DNA from: Amaurobius ferox
Taxonomy: Eukaryota; Arthropoda; Arachnida; Araneae; Amaurobiidae
Assembly (NCBI GenBank): GCA_951213105.1
Contig: OX578150.1
Coordinates: 20,314,022 to 20,378,021 of the forward strand
DNA: 64,000 nucleotides
Direction of reading: 5' to 3'
Made by a program: the position numbers and the translations under genes. Below are positions 27,382 through 41,121 of this stretch, piece by piece; the stretch's first letter is position 1, and the number at the start of each line of letters is the position of its first letter. Under the pieces are notes generated by a model. The model made no database searches. It saw only the letters and a list, made by a program, of their open reading frames with translations, and was not told the DNA's origin.

Positions 27382-30300
27382 CTGGGTTGATGGATAATTC
27401 CAGTTATTAGATGTCTACATTTTGAATTTGCTAGTGTATACAAATTTTTATTACTTCCTTGAAAAAAGTAGTCATCAAAATTTATACTTTTCTTAAAGCC
27501 TGTTTCTTGAAGGAAGTAATAAGTATTTGCATTCTCACACGCAGCAGTTGTATTCATTGTATAAAAAAGTGATATTTTGTTCATTTCAAATTATATATAT
27601 ATATAAACACACACAGTGCATCAAAGATTTTTAAGACTTGGTCTAGATGTCAGCATATGGTGGCTCCATCAGTGTAATCGCGCATGCTTGATAAACCTCG
27701 ACCGTCTGCTGCTGCACTGCCAAAAGTTCGATGCATTTGCTAAACTAACTCGAAAGATACTGTCGTTCATTACAGAAGTAAAATTTTTTCACGTTGAATT
27801 ATTGAGATGGAACAAAGAGCTGTAATTAAATTTAATGCAAAACTTGGTAAAAGTGCCTCGGAAATGTACCAATTGATGACCCAAGTTTACGGTGAGTTTT
27901 GTTTAAGTAGATCAAATGTTTTCCTGTGGTACAAATGTTTTTTGGCTGGAAGAGATACGCTAAAAGATGATAAGCGTACCAGAAGACCAAGTTCATCTAG
28001 GACATCTGAGATTATTGAAAAAGTGTGTGATTTCATGGCAAACAATCGCTGTGCGTCACTAAGAATGATGGAAGAGTCTTTAAACATCAACAAAGAAACG
28101 ATTTTAACCATTCTGCATGAAGATTTGACCAAAACAAAAGTCTGTGCTAAATTTGTTCCACACACTTTAACCAATGAACAAAAATCAAGGAGAAGTGCAT
28201 ATTGCAGAGACATCATTTCAGCCACTAAAAATGATCCAAACTTCTTGAAATCGATATTACAGGTGATGAAACATGGTGTTTTCAGTATGATCTTGAAACA
28301 AAGAGACAAAGTGCGGAATGGAAGTCAGAAAACTCACCACAAGCTAAAAAAACAAGAAAAGTTGCATCCAAAATCAAAACAATGCTCATTACATTCTTCG
28401 ATAGTAAGGGTATTATCCACAAAGAATTTGTTACAACTGGATAAACAATTGCTGGTGAGTATTATTTAAATGTTTTGAAGCGTTTGACGGCTAGAATTTG
28501 CCGCATTCGTCCAGAATATCGGGATGAAAGCAGTTGGTGTTTGTTGCATGATAATGCATCCAGTCACACATCACTTATCGTTCATAGATTTTTGGCTAAA
28601 ATAACGTCTGTGTGTTGAATCATCCACCTTATTCGCCTGATTTAGCACCCTGCAACTTATCTTTATACCCAAATCTTAAAATAAATTTAAAAGGGTATTA
28701 TTTTTATGATAATTTGACTATGCAAACAGCTTCAATGTGTGTATTGGAGGCCATTTCGCAAAGTGAACGAACTGGAATTGGTTAGGCATTCAAATCATTA
28801 TTAAATTGCTGTAACAAGTGTATTGAAGCCGGAGAGGCTTATTTTGAATAAGCAACCAAAATAAATCATAATTTTTTGTTTTAATTTCATTTTACAGACA
28901 CAGTCTTGAAAATTCTTTAACGCACTGTGTATATTAATTTGTTTGATTTAGGAAATTTTAAGCACACTTTTTTTATTTAGCGCCCTTAGACAATTGCCTG
29001 TTGCAGATATAGCAATACATATATTTTTAAATTAAATACACAGATTTAATCGAGTGGATTCTAAAACTGTTTAAAATATGTTTTGAGATAAAATAGGTTT
29101 GAGATTTTAAATGCATTTTAATTATTTTGATTTAGGATTTGTGGAATTTTGTAGGTTATTCCTCTGATGGAAAAAGAAATAAAAGATCTTGTGCATGAAC
29201 AAAATATTTTGGAAAATCATATAGAAAAGACGGAATTGTGGATTGAATATTTAGGTATATGGCAAGCATCTATTATAGAAGCCATGGTAAGTTTTCATTT
29301 TTTTAAATGTTTAAATATATCAAAACAGGCAATACTTAGCTAAGCAGTTACCTTTTAAGATAGAGCAGAGTTAAGGATTATAGCAGATAGTTGTAAATCT
29401 ATAGACTAATGGGCAACTAGATGAGCACTAAGTAAAATTTGGAAGATATGTTCTGGAGCAATCAATATAATTGATATCTGTACAATCAGATCTGTTTTTT
29501 AAATGCAGAAAAGTTTGCTGCATATTTTTATTTTGTTGAAATCTATTATTTTCTATTGTAATGTTAGATGCTTATCTGATATGGGTTGTGCACCATAGAA
29601 TGGAGTTGAGCTTTGACTGAGCATATTATTGGTGTGTGTATTATATAATAGAAACTGTATCCAGTTTTGCCTGCGATTTAAAGGAAGGATTAATTGAATT
29701 CATTCATTAAGATTTTTATAAGACGTCACCCACTGTGTGAGCACACATTTGAATTACAAAACATATGTGAGCACATGCTGCACTTTAAATAAATACCTTA
29801 GACCACTGCTCGGGTACTTAATGTGCTCACATATGTTTTGTAATTCAAATGTGTGCTCATGCACTTGGCATATCAAACACCTGCACTTAGCATATCAAAC
29901 GCTAAGCCCTAATGCGATTGCTTATTGTGCCCAAATATGCCTTTTGCCTTCTGTGCAGGTGTATGAACTTTTACTCTAAATAAATTTTTTCAATATACCT
30001 TAAATAAGTTCTTATTAATATACCCTATATGAGCTCTTTTGATATATTCTAAATAAGCTTTTTTGATACACTCTAAATAAACTGGCCGTTCAAACAACTG
30101 CTCATGCCCAAGGGTGAGTGGAGCGGTCTGGCTCTAAATAAGATCTTTTGATACACCCTAAATAAACTCTTTTGATATGCCATAAATACGCTTTGATTTG
30201 CCCCAAATATGCCTTTCATCATCTGTGTGGTCATAATACCCTTTAAATACGTTCTTTTGATACACCCTATATAAGCTCCTTCAATACGCTCTAAATAAGT

Positions 30301-33300
30301 GTGTTGGCACATTCAAATTAGGAATGCTTAAAATCAACAGCATGTTTTCTATATGAAAATTTGTGCAATCTCTGATAATATTTTTGATGCTAGTACCAGC
30401 ATGCAATCGAAATAAATACCAGAGCAGATAACATCAGTCTTGGCAGATGACATTGCATCGAAGTACCTGCATTTCCTAGAATACTCTATATCCCATGTTT
30501 TAAGAAAAAAAATATTGGTTTCATCCAAGGATGAAGAGAAATCTGTTTTATCACAAATTCTATACGCTGACAGAATTCTATTGAAAGTTTAGGTGGTTTT
30601 ACATACAAATTCTTTATTAATGAATGGAATACAGCAAAAAGATAATTTTTCGATTGGAGCAGTGTAGAAGACCCAGACCGTCCGACTCATCCTGAGGACT
30701 TGAGTATCTAGTTGGACAGCTGGGATTGGAGCAGTGTGTAATCTTCAAAGAAATAATATCTAGTAAATTATGAAGATGGGATTGTCAGTCAATTTTTTTA
30801 TATCACGATTTTAAAATTAGGTATGTACTCAATATATATATATATATATATATATATTCCTCAAGTACAATCTAAATGAAATATAATATAAAATCCAAGG
30901 AATAGTAAGGCGCATTTGCTGCACTATCTAAGCCTCAAAGTACAATATGAAAAAATGAAATTGAAAATGGAATAATACAATTAGAAGTTGTGTGTTTACG
31001 GGGTTGTAGAGAGGTCAAGAGGGATTGCGACCCCTTTTCCTGGTTTAAGCATGCTTTTAATCCCAGGAAACACTCCCAGGAACCACTACACGCCCGAAAC
31101 AACAATCAACAGTATGCCAGGGGAAAAAACGGAATCCCGAAATGAAGACCTTAAAGTCACAAGAACATATAAAAGCATATAAAATGAAACAAGTATGATT
31201 AAAATATATATTCTAACCATGTATAAAGTTTAAAAAGGATGTTCGTAGATGCGCTACGTCGTTAGAAGTCCATAGACGAAACCCATGATAAATACCAGAT
31301 GTAAAGATACTTTAAGTCACAAGTCTAGTGACTTTAAGATCTTCTTGTGACTTAAAGTATCTTTACATCTGTTATTTATCATGGGTTTCGTCTATGGACT
31401 TCTAACGACGTAGCGCACTTATGAACATCCTTTTTAAACTTTATACATGGTTAGAATATATATTTTAATCATACTTGTTTCATTTTATATGCTTTTATAT
31501 GTTCTTGTGACTTTAAGGTCAACCGGGAGGTTCATTAAGGTTCATTTCGGGATTCCGTTTTTTCCCCTGACGTACTGTTGATTGTTGTTTCGGGCGTGTA
31601 GTGGTTTCTGGGAGTGTTTCCTGGGATTAAAAGCATGCTTAAACCAGGAAAAGGGGTCGCAATCCCCCTTGACCTCTCTACAACCCCGTAAACATAAAAC
31701 TTCTAATTGTATTATTCCATTTTCAATTTCATTTTTTCATATTATATATATATATATATATATTTTAAAAATGCATTAAAATTTGTCTATTGATAGTACG
31801 GATTCCATTTAAAGTTTGTTTGAAAGAGAATTCTTTAATCTTTTCGATGGTGTTAAGATGAAAACTCTGTGATAATGTTTTTGGTCTGTAAGGAACAGAT
31901 TTGTGTGAAAATTGCTCAAAATCATATTAAAATATAAAATAACTAAAAAATTTATTTGAATTTAAAGAAATCTTGCTGAGGTGCATCTCTCCTGATCCTG
32001 AAGTACCTGTGTACCAAATTTATGGCCATATGACATTTATATTTTTTGCTACAGCCGACACAAACAGACAGAATCTTCTTTTATTATTTTAGATTTGTGT
32101 TTATGAATGAGATCAGTTTATTGACATTGTTAAGATGACCATATTTATATGTGATATTATATGATCTTCATATATTTCTATTAGGAAAAAAAAGAACATG
32201 ATAAACTTGTTCCTTATTTTGTGATAAGAGTTCACCTTGCTAACGATGCTGAAATTGTTTCGAATCAGATGGTTGGATGGATTGTAACTCGCAGCTTGAG
32301 TTCATTTCATAGCTTGCATCAGAAATTAGTTCCAGTGAGTAAGCTGTTATTTATTTCTCTTTTCAGATGTGTTATTCTTTTATGAAGTTATTTAGATCTT
32401 TTGGATCTAATGGAGGAACCCATGGATTGAAATTTTATTGAAATAACTATCCTATTAACCTAAATATAGTGCAATGTATTTTATTTCCTGGGTGTACATT
32501 AAATACTTTGATTCTATCAGACGTAAGTTTATTGCGTTAAAACAGAAGATAACATGAATTATTTTAATAGTTTTTACATTAATTACTGAACTTAAAAGAC
32601 CTAAAACTATTGTTATAGAACTTAATCATTAAATTGCATATGCAAGTTGCTACAAAATACTGTCATAACTGTAGACTGGATTTTGTCTATTTTTCTCTTG
32701 ACTATGGAATTACAAGATTGCAAAACATATATCCATTTCTGACTTTAAGGCCGGGGTGTCAAACTTAATCTTGAAAATTGCCAATTTTTCTTTCAAAGTA
32801 CAGGATGGTTAGAATTAAAGTATCTCTGTTCAGAGCACTGTAGAAAAAAAAAATCAGAGGTCATAGGAATAGTAAATCTGCATGGTATGCATTTCAGAAC
32901 ATGGCGAAACGAATGACACACACACAAAAAAAAGAAAATTAGTTCCAAATATGTCCAATAGGGGTAGAGATGGCACTGCTAACAGTCCCTAGTAAAAACA
33001 TAATTCAGCGAAATGGCTTGGCAGTCATGATGCATATTAATTACGAATTGTAAGTGGTATAAACGACCATCAACTGTCATAAACCTTGAATATGAAATTT
33101 AGGTAAGCATTTTGCAAATGTTCCATACGGCATCAACAAAAGAAGATGTCGCTTTATGCAAATTGTTTAAACACAATTCACTGTAAAAATGCTTTCAAAG
33201 CTTTGTGAAAACATTCGACAATTGCTATGGGACTCTCATTGCCTGACTGTGCTTTATTATTAAAGTTGTTTTACAAGGATGATAAAAATGCTGCTGTGCT

Positions 33301-36300
33301 CTTTCGCAAATACAGATGTTTGAAATCGTTGCCTGCAGGTACTCTGACATCATGTGGCATTCGGAGAATAATTCAATGTTCAAGGAGACTGGAAGCTTCA
33401 CAGTTCAACCAGAATGAGGCCGAAAATCTGTGACTATGCAAGTGGCTGAAGAGGTTGCAATGGCAGTTGTTGAGCAGATCAGTCACAATGCAACAGGAAT
33501 CAGTAGTGCTCGAACTGTAGCAAGATAATTGAATTTACCCTATGCAACAGTATGAAAGTGTTTGTGGAAAACTTTAGAAAGTTATCAGCATGAGATCTAG
33601 CATCACCAAGCATTACAATGTTCTGATACAGATATCCGTGAAACATTTGCTTTAACATTCATTGCATGGATGCAGGTAGACACCAACTGGCCCTGGAACA
33701 TCTTGTGGCATGATGAGGCACATTTTTCTTTGTGTGGAGCAGTAAACATCCAAAACAGACGCATCTGGGCAATGGAAAATCCCCGTCAGTTTCAACAGAT
33801 CCCCTTACATTTTCCAAAACTATCCGTTTGGATTGGGTTTACAGCAACATTTCTGATTGGTTCCTATTTTTTTGAAGAAATCCATCCACAGGGACCAAAG
33901 ACTTGTTCAGTTACTGCACAATGTTATAGGGACATATTGCAGAGCTTCATTATTCCTCATCTCCAGCAATGAGGATGCCTCAGCTCTACCATATTCCAAC
34001 ATGATGGAGCATCTCCCCACATTGGCCATCCTGTTCAGCAGTTGTTGCAATAGCTTTTTACAGAAAATAGATTAATCAGTCGCGCATTCCTATCTTTATT
34101 GCCACCCCACTTACCGGATCTGAACCCTTGTGACTTTTGGCTGTGAGGTTACCTTAAAAGCGTGGTTTATCAGGAAGATATTTGTAACCATGCAGATTTG
34201 AAGGACAGCATCATCTTACACACGTGCAACATCACAATAGATCAGTTACGTGCAGCTGTTGAACACACTGTCACACGGTACCAGTTGTTGCTTCTTCAAC
34301 ACAGTGGATACATTAACACTGCCAATAACGTGTTTTTCTACAGCCTTCTTCCCTTCTGCTTTCCATGTGTAATATGTTCTAAATGCCTTAATTAAATTGA
34401 TATTTGGGTGTTTATGATTATTGTCAGTATCTATTGCATTCTTATACCACTCACAATTCATAATTAATATGCATCACGACTGTGAAACCGTTTCATTGAA
34501 TTATTTTTTTATTAGGGACTGTTTGTAGTGCTATCTCTTTTCCTATCGGTTATTTTTGGAACTAATCTTTTTTTGTTGCGTCATTTGTTTCCCCATGTTC
34601 TGAAATGCATACTACACAGATTTAGAGTTCTTATGACCATTGGTTTTTACTCTACAGTGCTCTGAACAGGGATGCTTTAATTCTAACCACCCAGTATATC
34701 AGCGGGCTAAGATTCAATTAAACACTAATTTTACATTAAAAAATATTTTATTTAAATTTAAAGTATGCATCAAAATTAAAATGACATTAAGTCATAAAGG
34801 TTAAAAACAGTATATTATTTCAAAGATCCAGATACTTGCCATCTTTTCAGCTTCATCATATTATCGATGTTTGGCATCAAAGGGGTTGTACTGATTTCAA
34901 GAATTGACTAAAAGACTAAAATTGCTCATCTGTAAGCCTTTAACGATATTAAGATTTATTTTAAAATATTCTATAGGGATGTTGGTGTGCTGCCAAGGTA
35001 TGACTGAGTCTACTACATAGGAAAACAATCACAGGGTGAGATTCTTGCTTCAAACTATCAAAGCAGACATACTGCATTATAATATTATTATAGGCTTACT
35101 CAGTTTAAAAAGAATATGTGCTTGTGACAGAGATAAGTGAGTGTTCAATAGGTATCTGTAATCTATACCTATGTGTTCAAAGTTTAGAAAAACTATTCAT
35201 GAAATTTGAGTATTATTAATTGAGGTCGCGGACTGTATCTAAATGCTCCGGGGGCCGCTCATGGCCTGCAGACCGTATCTTTGACATGCCTGCTCTAAGG
35301 GGTCCACTATCCAAATTTTTTAATGCCTATAAATGCCTATTTTAAGGGTTAGTGATTACGTATAACTATTTTAAAGGTATACTTGTTTATTTTCTCTGCT
35401 TTTGCTTGCTATTTTGTTAAAATAAATTTTACACCATTTCACCATTATTTCTTTTAAGTTCTAACATCACACCCACTGCCGGGTGTACTCGGATTGCATC
35501 ATTGGACTGAGCTGTCAGTCAACGACTCTAATTAAAGGAGCGTCACGCCAACTGTCAGAGGAAGGAAATAATTTTTGATTGGGGTGGGGGGTGGAGTTAC
35601 TTCCCATTTTTCCATCTGCTTTTTGATCTAACTTTTCCTCTGTTTCTCCGATAAACATGCAATTTTCATTCTCATTTAGGGTGTATCATACTCATATGGG
35701 TATATACAGATATCATAAGCTGACTGAGTGGTCAGTGCGCTCCCTAAGCAAGCAGCCGCTTGTTAATAAAGGCACTTATTTAGGGCATATTACGCCATTT
35801 ACATGGTTGTACCCAAATTGAAGATTTGCACAATTTGTTAGCGGCTTTTACTGATGTTACCAACCCCAGGCCTATTGCCCAAGTAGATGCTTGCACAAAA
35901 CAAACCCAAGCGCCCGCTCAGTGAACCAGTGACATTTGTTTAAAGTGTGTCAGGCCAGCAGAGTAGAAGTACTCAGATTGCATAAGTGCACCGAGTGTCT
36001 ACATGTATGCTAAAAGGAGTCTTATAAATAAAATGTGCTTACAGCTGGTGGGGCAACAGGCAAAAGGTACTTATTTAGACCATATCATGCCTACTGTGTG
36101 GGTGTACCAGAATTGCGCAAAAGTGAACTGAGTGGCCTATGTAGGTGCTAAATGGCCACTTATTAAGAAAGATTGTGTAGTGGTTGAAGTGCCCGCACAG
36201 TATGTTAAAGATGTTTATTTAGGATGTATCATGTTGGCTGTGTAGGTGTACTCGGAATGCATAAGTGAACTGAGCAGATTATGTGCATACTAAGCGAGTG

Positions 36301-39300
36301 CTTATTAACACGAGCACTTAGCGGACAAAGTGCATTGTGCCCACTCAGCAGCCAAAGACACTTATTATTGTGTGTACTCGGATTGCAAAAATAGACTGAG
36401 TAGCCTATGTGGCTGTTCAATTGTCTTTTATTAACAAAGACTGTGTGGCATGCCAAGAGCTTGTACAGTACATTAAAATCATTTATTTAGGGCATATCAT
36501 GCCTGCTGCGTAAGTTTACACAGATATCCATAAGTGAACTGATTGGCGTATGTGCATGCTAAATAAGCTCTTATTTATAAAGGACATTTAGTGACTAAAG
36601 CATACTGCATCTGCGCAGCAGGCCAGAGACACTTATTTAGGGCCCGCTGTGCGGGTGCACCCATATCACAAAAATGAATTGAGTAAGTTATGTAGCTGCT
36701 AACAGCAACTTATTAACAGAAACTGAATAGAGTCTGAACTGCCCACACCTGTGATTGGACTAACCTGTAACACACAATACTGTGACCACCCACACCTGTG
36801 ATTGGACTATTTCAGTGTCCCTTTTTATTTAAGTGCTTAATTTAATTGCTTATATTAACTTTCAAGTGCCTATATTAAGGACTTATTTAACCTTTTTAGT
36901 GCCTATTTTAAATTCCTATTTTATCTTTTTTGTGCCTATTTTGCCTGCATATTTTGAGATTTTTAGTTCCTGTAAATCTGGGCTCTAGTCATAACATAAT
37001 CATTGCTGACTTATGTGGTGCTGTTATATCATAAACTATACTACATTGTACAAAATTCTTGTATATACTAAAGGGTACGCTATGGTTAGTATAGACATAA
37101 AAGATGTTTGAGATTACATTACCTCAAAAGTTATAAACAAACTATATTTGCTTAATACAGTAGCATTAATTGTATGATATACTTCAGTGTAAAACAAGAA
37201 AGATTAATAATGCATAAAGCATTGATTATGGAAAACTTTCCAACTGGAATGCAATTTTATTTAAACATCTCTAAAATGCGATACATTCAGCACTGATATT
37301 TTTTAAATTATCACAGTACTACAATAATTTATTAAATTTTAAACTTTATCAAAAAGTCAATGCTATAAAATTGTCTGCTTCTCCATATAAAATCAATGAA
37401 CATTTCATTCATATCACTTATATCCCAGATTCCAGAGCAAAATAATTTTGCATTAAAAATTCAGCAATTCTTATACAACTCATCTTACAATTTCTTGATT
37501 TGTTTACATTCTGCATACGTTAAAATTAGGCTTCATTGTAGAAATATTCAAAGTTTAATGATCGTTTAAAATAAAAATATTGTAATTGTGTAGACACAGA
37601 ATTTAGATACAGAGATAATATGCAAAAATAAAGCGGTTTTAGGACGGATGCAACACTAAATATAAACATAAATATTTCTTAAAAATCATGATTTTTACAC
37701 AGCGAAAAAAAAAATGGATGCCATACTTTTATTTTGCAATGAATCACGTGATCTCTTCATATAATATGGATGTAATTATTATTTCTATTTTTATTTAAAA
37801 AACTATTTAACATACTTTGATGAATTTTTTTTTACACATTCTATGTGATAATTTGAATATTTCCTAAAATTTTTGAAGCAATTTATGAATTTTAACTCCG
37901 TTTAAAAATATTTGAAAAATTAGGTCCCATAGGGTTCAATGTATTTCATTTTTTTAACCCGGGTTAAATCCAAAACTAATTGGGTGATATTATTCTTTTA
38001 CATTCCCATATATCCCACTGACTGCCTCAACAGCATACTAAAATTTCATTTTGATAAAGTTATTTTTACAGCAGTTATCGTGCAAACAGACAGACAGAAT
38101 GAACACTTTACAACTATGTTGGAAAGTGTTAATTAATATAAATTACAGTAACACTTGTCTAAAATGGAAATTCAAGAAACTAAAAATATATTTTCTCTTG
38201 AGCAGGATTTCTTTTAACACAGGTTATCAAGTGGTAATTTGCCTCTGATGGAACCAAATGAAATTTCATTTTAAAAACAAAATTCATTTTCACACACACT
38301 GTTTAATTCAAACAGGTTTTTCTATACTTCTAAAATTTGAAAAGTATGCTTATAACATTTATGTGTGTAGTAAAGGTAGAAAAATGCATGTGATCCACCA
38401 TACTTAAGTCAAATAAAAAGGGAAATATAATTAACTTATGTTTTGCACCTTGTTTTGTTACCATTCACTTTATAAGATAATTTTTTTTATTCAGGCTGCT
38501 TACTGGTTAAAGAAAATAGATTTGCCTACAAAGCCACGATTTAAAAGTCTGGATAGAAATTATTTAGAAAAGGCAAGGCATTCACTTCAAACATTCCTTT
38601 CTGTGAGTACTTTTTATAAATTATATAAAATATTAAGTACTTTTTATAAATTGTGACTTAAACTTATGTTCATTTAAACTTATGTTCATGTTGTAGCTGT
38701 AATATTTTTGATTGGTTTAAATTTTTAATATAAAATAACATAATTTCTAGGAAGGCTTGTTTTTATTTGTAAAACTGATCCTTAAGGTACATTCTCTCTT
38801 AAGACATCTCATTATGACATGGCAGTTGTTCACCATATCATGGTGGTTTTCCTGTTAATCATAAGTAGTTATAATGCTGGTCACTTACACAGAATCAAGC
38901 TGGAGGTTGGATTTTTGTTCTTTTATGCTTGTTTTTTTGCAAACATGGTCTTAATGTAAGTGGGATAATGTAAAATGGATTCCAAATCATTATGAACATC
39001 CATGCATGATCAGGGCCTTCTGTTCATATCTGGAAATCGAACCCAATACTGGTGAATTGCCAATCTATAGAGCGAGGGTTTGGTCTTCAGCTCATACAGT
39101 ATTGTCAGCCTGTGTGTGATAGACTTTACTAGCTTGTAACATAAATATGGCATCATTTCTTATTGAAAGTTTTCCACAAAAGACATTCTTGTCCTTGCAA
39201 TAAGGCCTATTTGATTTTTGCTTAAGTCTCTTCTCCTTTCGAGAATTTTTCATTATGTGGACAGTGTGGTTAGCTTTTCTTGTCAGTTAACTGATTTTTG

Positions 39301-41085
39301 TCCTTGTTGGCTAGGGTTGATGAATTTTATTATTCGTAATATTATTTGTCTAAATATTACTCTTGAATATTATACTTGAGTATAATTAAATGAAACAGCA
39401 TATAGTCACCGAGACAATAGCAAACCCATGAGGCTGAGTTCAATAAAAATATAATAATATAATGATATCTATGACGTATCAATATAGATAATATGTTGAA
39501 ACAAATTTGCCATAAATTTTTGGAATGTGTGATAACATTCATAAAATATAATTAAAAAAGCAATTACTTAAACAAGTTATTATTTCTGAGTTATAGGCTA
39601 CATATGTGATAAAATAAGTATGTTAATGCTGCATATGCAGCAAAAACAGGAGAAGCTTTGTATTTTGTCTGAAAATTATCTGTAAAATTAACTACAATTT
39701 TGAAAGTTACCTGCATACAGTGGTATACATAGGTATCTACATTCTATAGCTCTTCTTCTTCTTCTTTTTTTTTTTTTAAACTTAATTCCTAACATTGAAA
39801 TTAGTTAACCAATTGCCATACACTGCTGATGCAGATGTGGATTTATGTTACATTTTCACAGACATAAAATCAAAAAGACTCCATTTATTTCTTTTTATCT
39901 TTTGTAAATTACATTTGAAGTTTATTTTAGAAACTTGTGATAGTCTAGAAATCATTTAATTCCTAAAAAGGTTGAAAAACAAAATTTGGAGAAGATGTAA
40001 GAAATAAGCACAAATTATGTTGAGTTAATACCAGACATCGAACAACATGTAGTCAATTTGACTCCCGTCTGTACCTATGCTTTAAAGCTAAATGTGAATA
40101 TATCCTTCCAGCTCTGGTATACACTGGCAGCTTAAACATAAAGATCGGCATTAATTTTCTTTAAATCTTGTAGCATGAACTAACTTGCAAAGAAAATGTT
40201 TTATAGAAAATAGGTGTATAAGCCCAAAGCTATATGGAATGACTTGATTCTTGGATTTTTAGCTGCACTGAAAAACAAATCTTCAATTCTGTTTCATTTC
40301 AACCGGGTGATCTCAAGCAAACTTAACAATTAGAGACTTAACTTTGTAGCTTAACAATTTGAATAACAAAACTATAGATTTAGGTAGTTTTTTGACACAG
40401 AATTGATTTATCTACATAAATAGTGTTGTTTTCTAATAAGATCAAAAAATAAGTTTAATTTAGAAAAATAGTATAATTATTATGATAAAAGTGCAATGCA
40501 GATATTCTGGTGCAGGCAATATTTTTCATGTAATTTTCCTGTAATTGATTTAGAAGTCAGTAGTCAATTACAAGCAAGCGAAGCATGCAAGTATCACTAT
40601 TCAGCTCAACTGTTCATTTGTTTGGGTTCTAATTTTTGGTTGGTTGATTTAGGATTTTTGGCACAAGATCCAAAGAGGATATGCTGCGCCAGACATATGG
40701 TACTAAAATACAGATAAAGGTAAAGAATAAAACCAAGTGTATAATCTAAAAAGTTGTATGACTAAAACAAGACAATTCTAATTTTTGAATGCATGCTCCA
40801 ATCTACACCAAACATAGCATATTTATTTATTTATAATGCAAAATCTATGTTGATATTGATTTTCAAGTTGATCAGTTAAAAAGTTTGCTTTGAGGAAGAT
40901 TGGTAGTAAGAAATGACACCCAATAAAGCAGTTGTTATTAGAACGAAAGAGAGTGTATGGTACGATTATTTTATGAAGTAAAAAAGAAAAACTCTTTTTA
41001 GACTAATTCTTAAGAGTCCTTTTACAATTAAAATATTTATTCAGTTTAAAAATGTAAAATCGGTATTGCTACATTAAAAAAAAAT

Positions 41086-41121
<36 letters not shown>

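Larger units (their letters stand above)
32751..35292. mobile_element. hAT-like element interrupted by a Tc/mariner insertion
   Basis: The ends CCGGGGTGTCAAA (32751) and inverted CAGGCATGTCAAA (to 35292) match the CAGGGGTGTCAAA-type termini of Charlie-like hAT elements. They are flanked by near-identical 8-bp repeats CTTTAAGG (32743-32750) and CTCTAAGG (35293-35300). Next to the right end is the GGCC-rich block (GGGGGCCGCTCATGGCCTGC) common in such elements. Without the nested element it is about 640 bp and non-coding. Confidence 0.8.

Noticed and set aside
27887..28309. 140-codon minus-strand open frame
   Set aside because: It is antisense to the mariner transposase and has no family features of its own.
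30988..31779. Two open frames of about 65 codons
   Set aside because: They are mirror-image reads of the fold-back arms and show no protein family.
35685..36725. CRISPR-like array
   Set aside because: Units are long, diverged and contiguous with no constant short repeat or unique spacers, in a eukaryotic intron.
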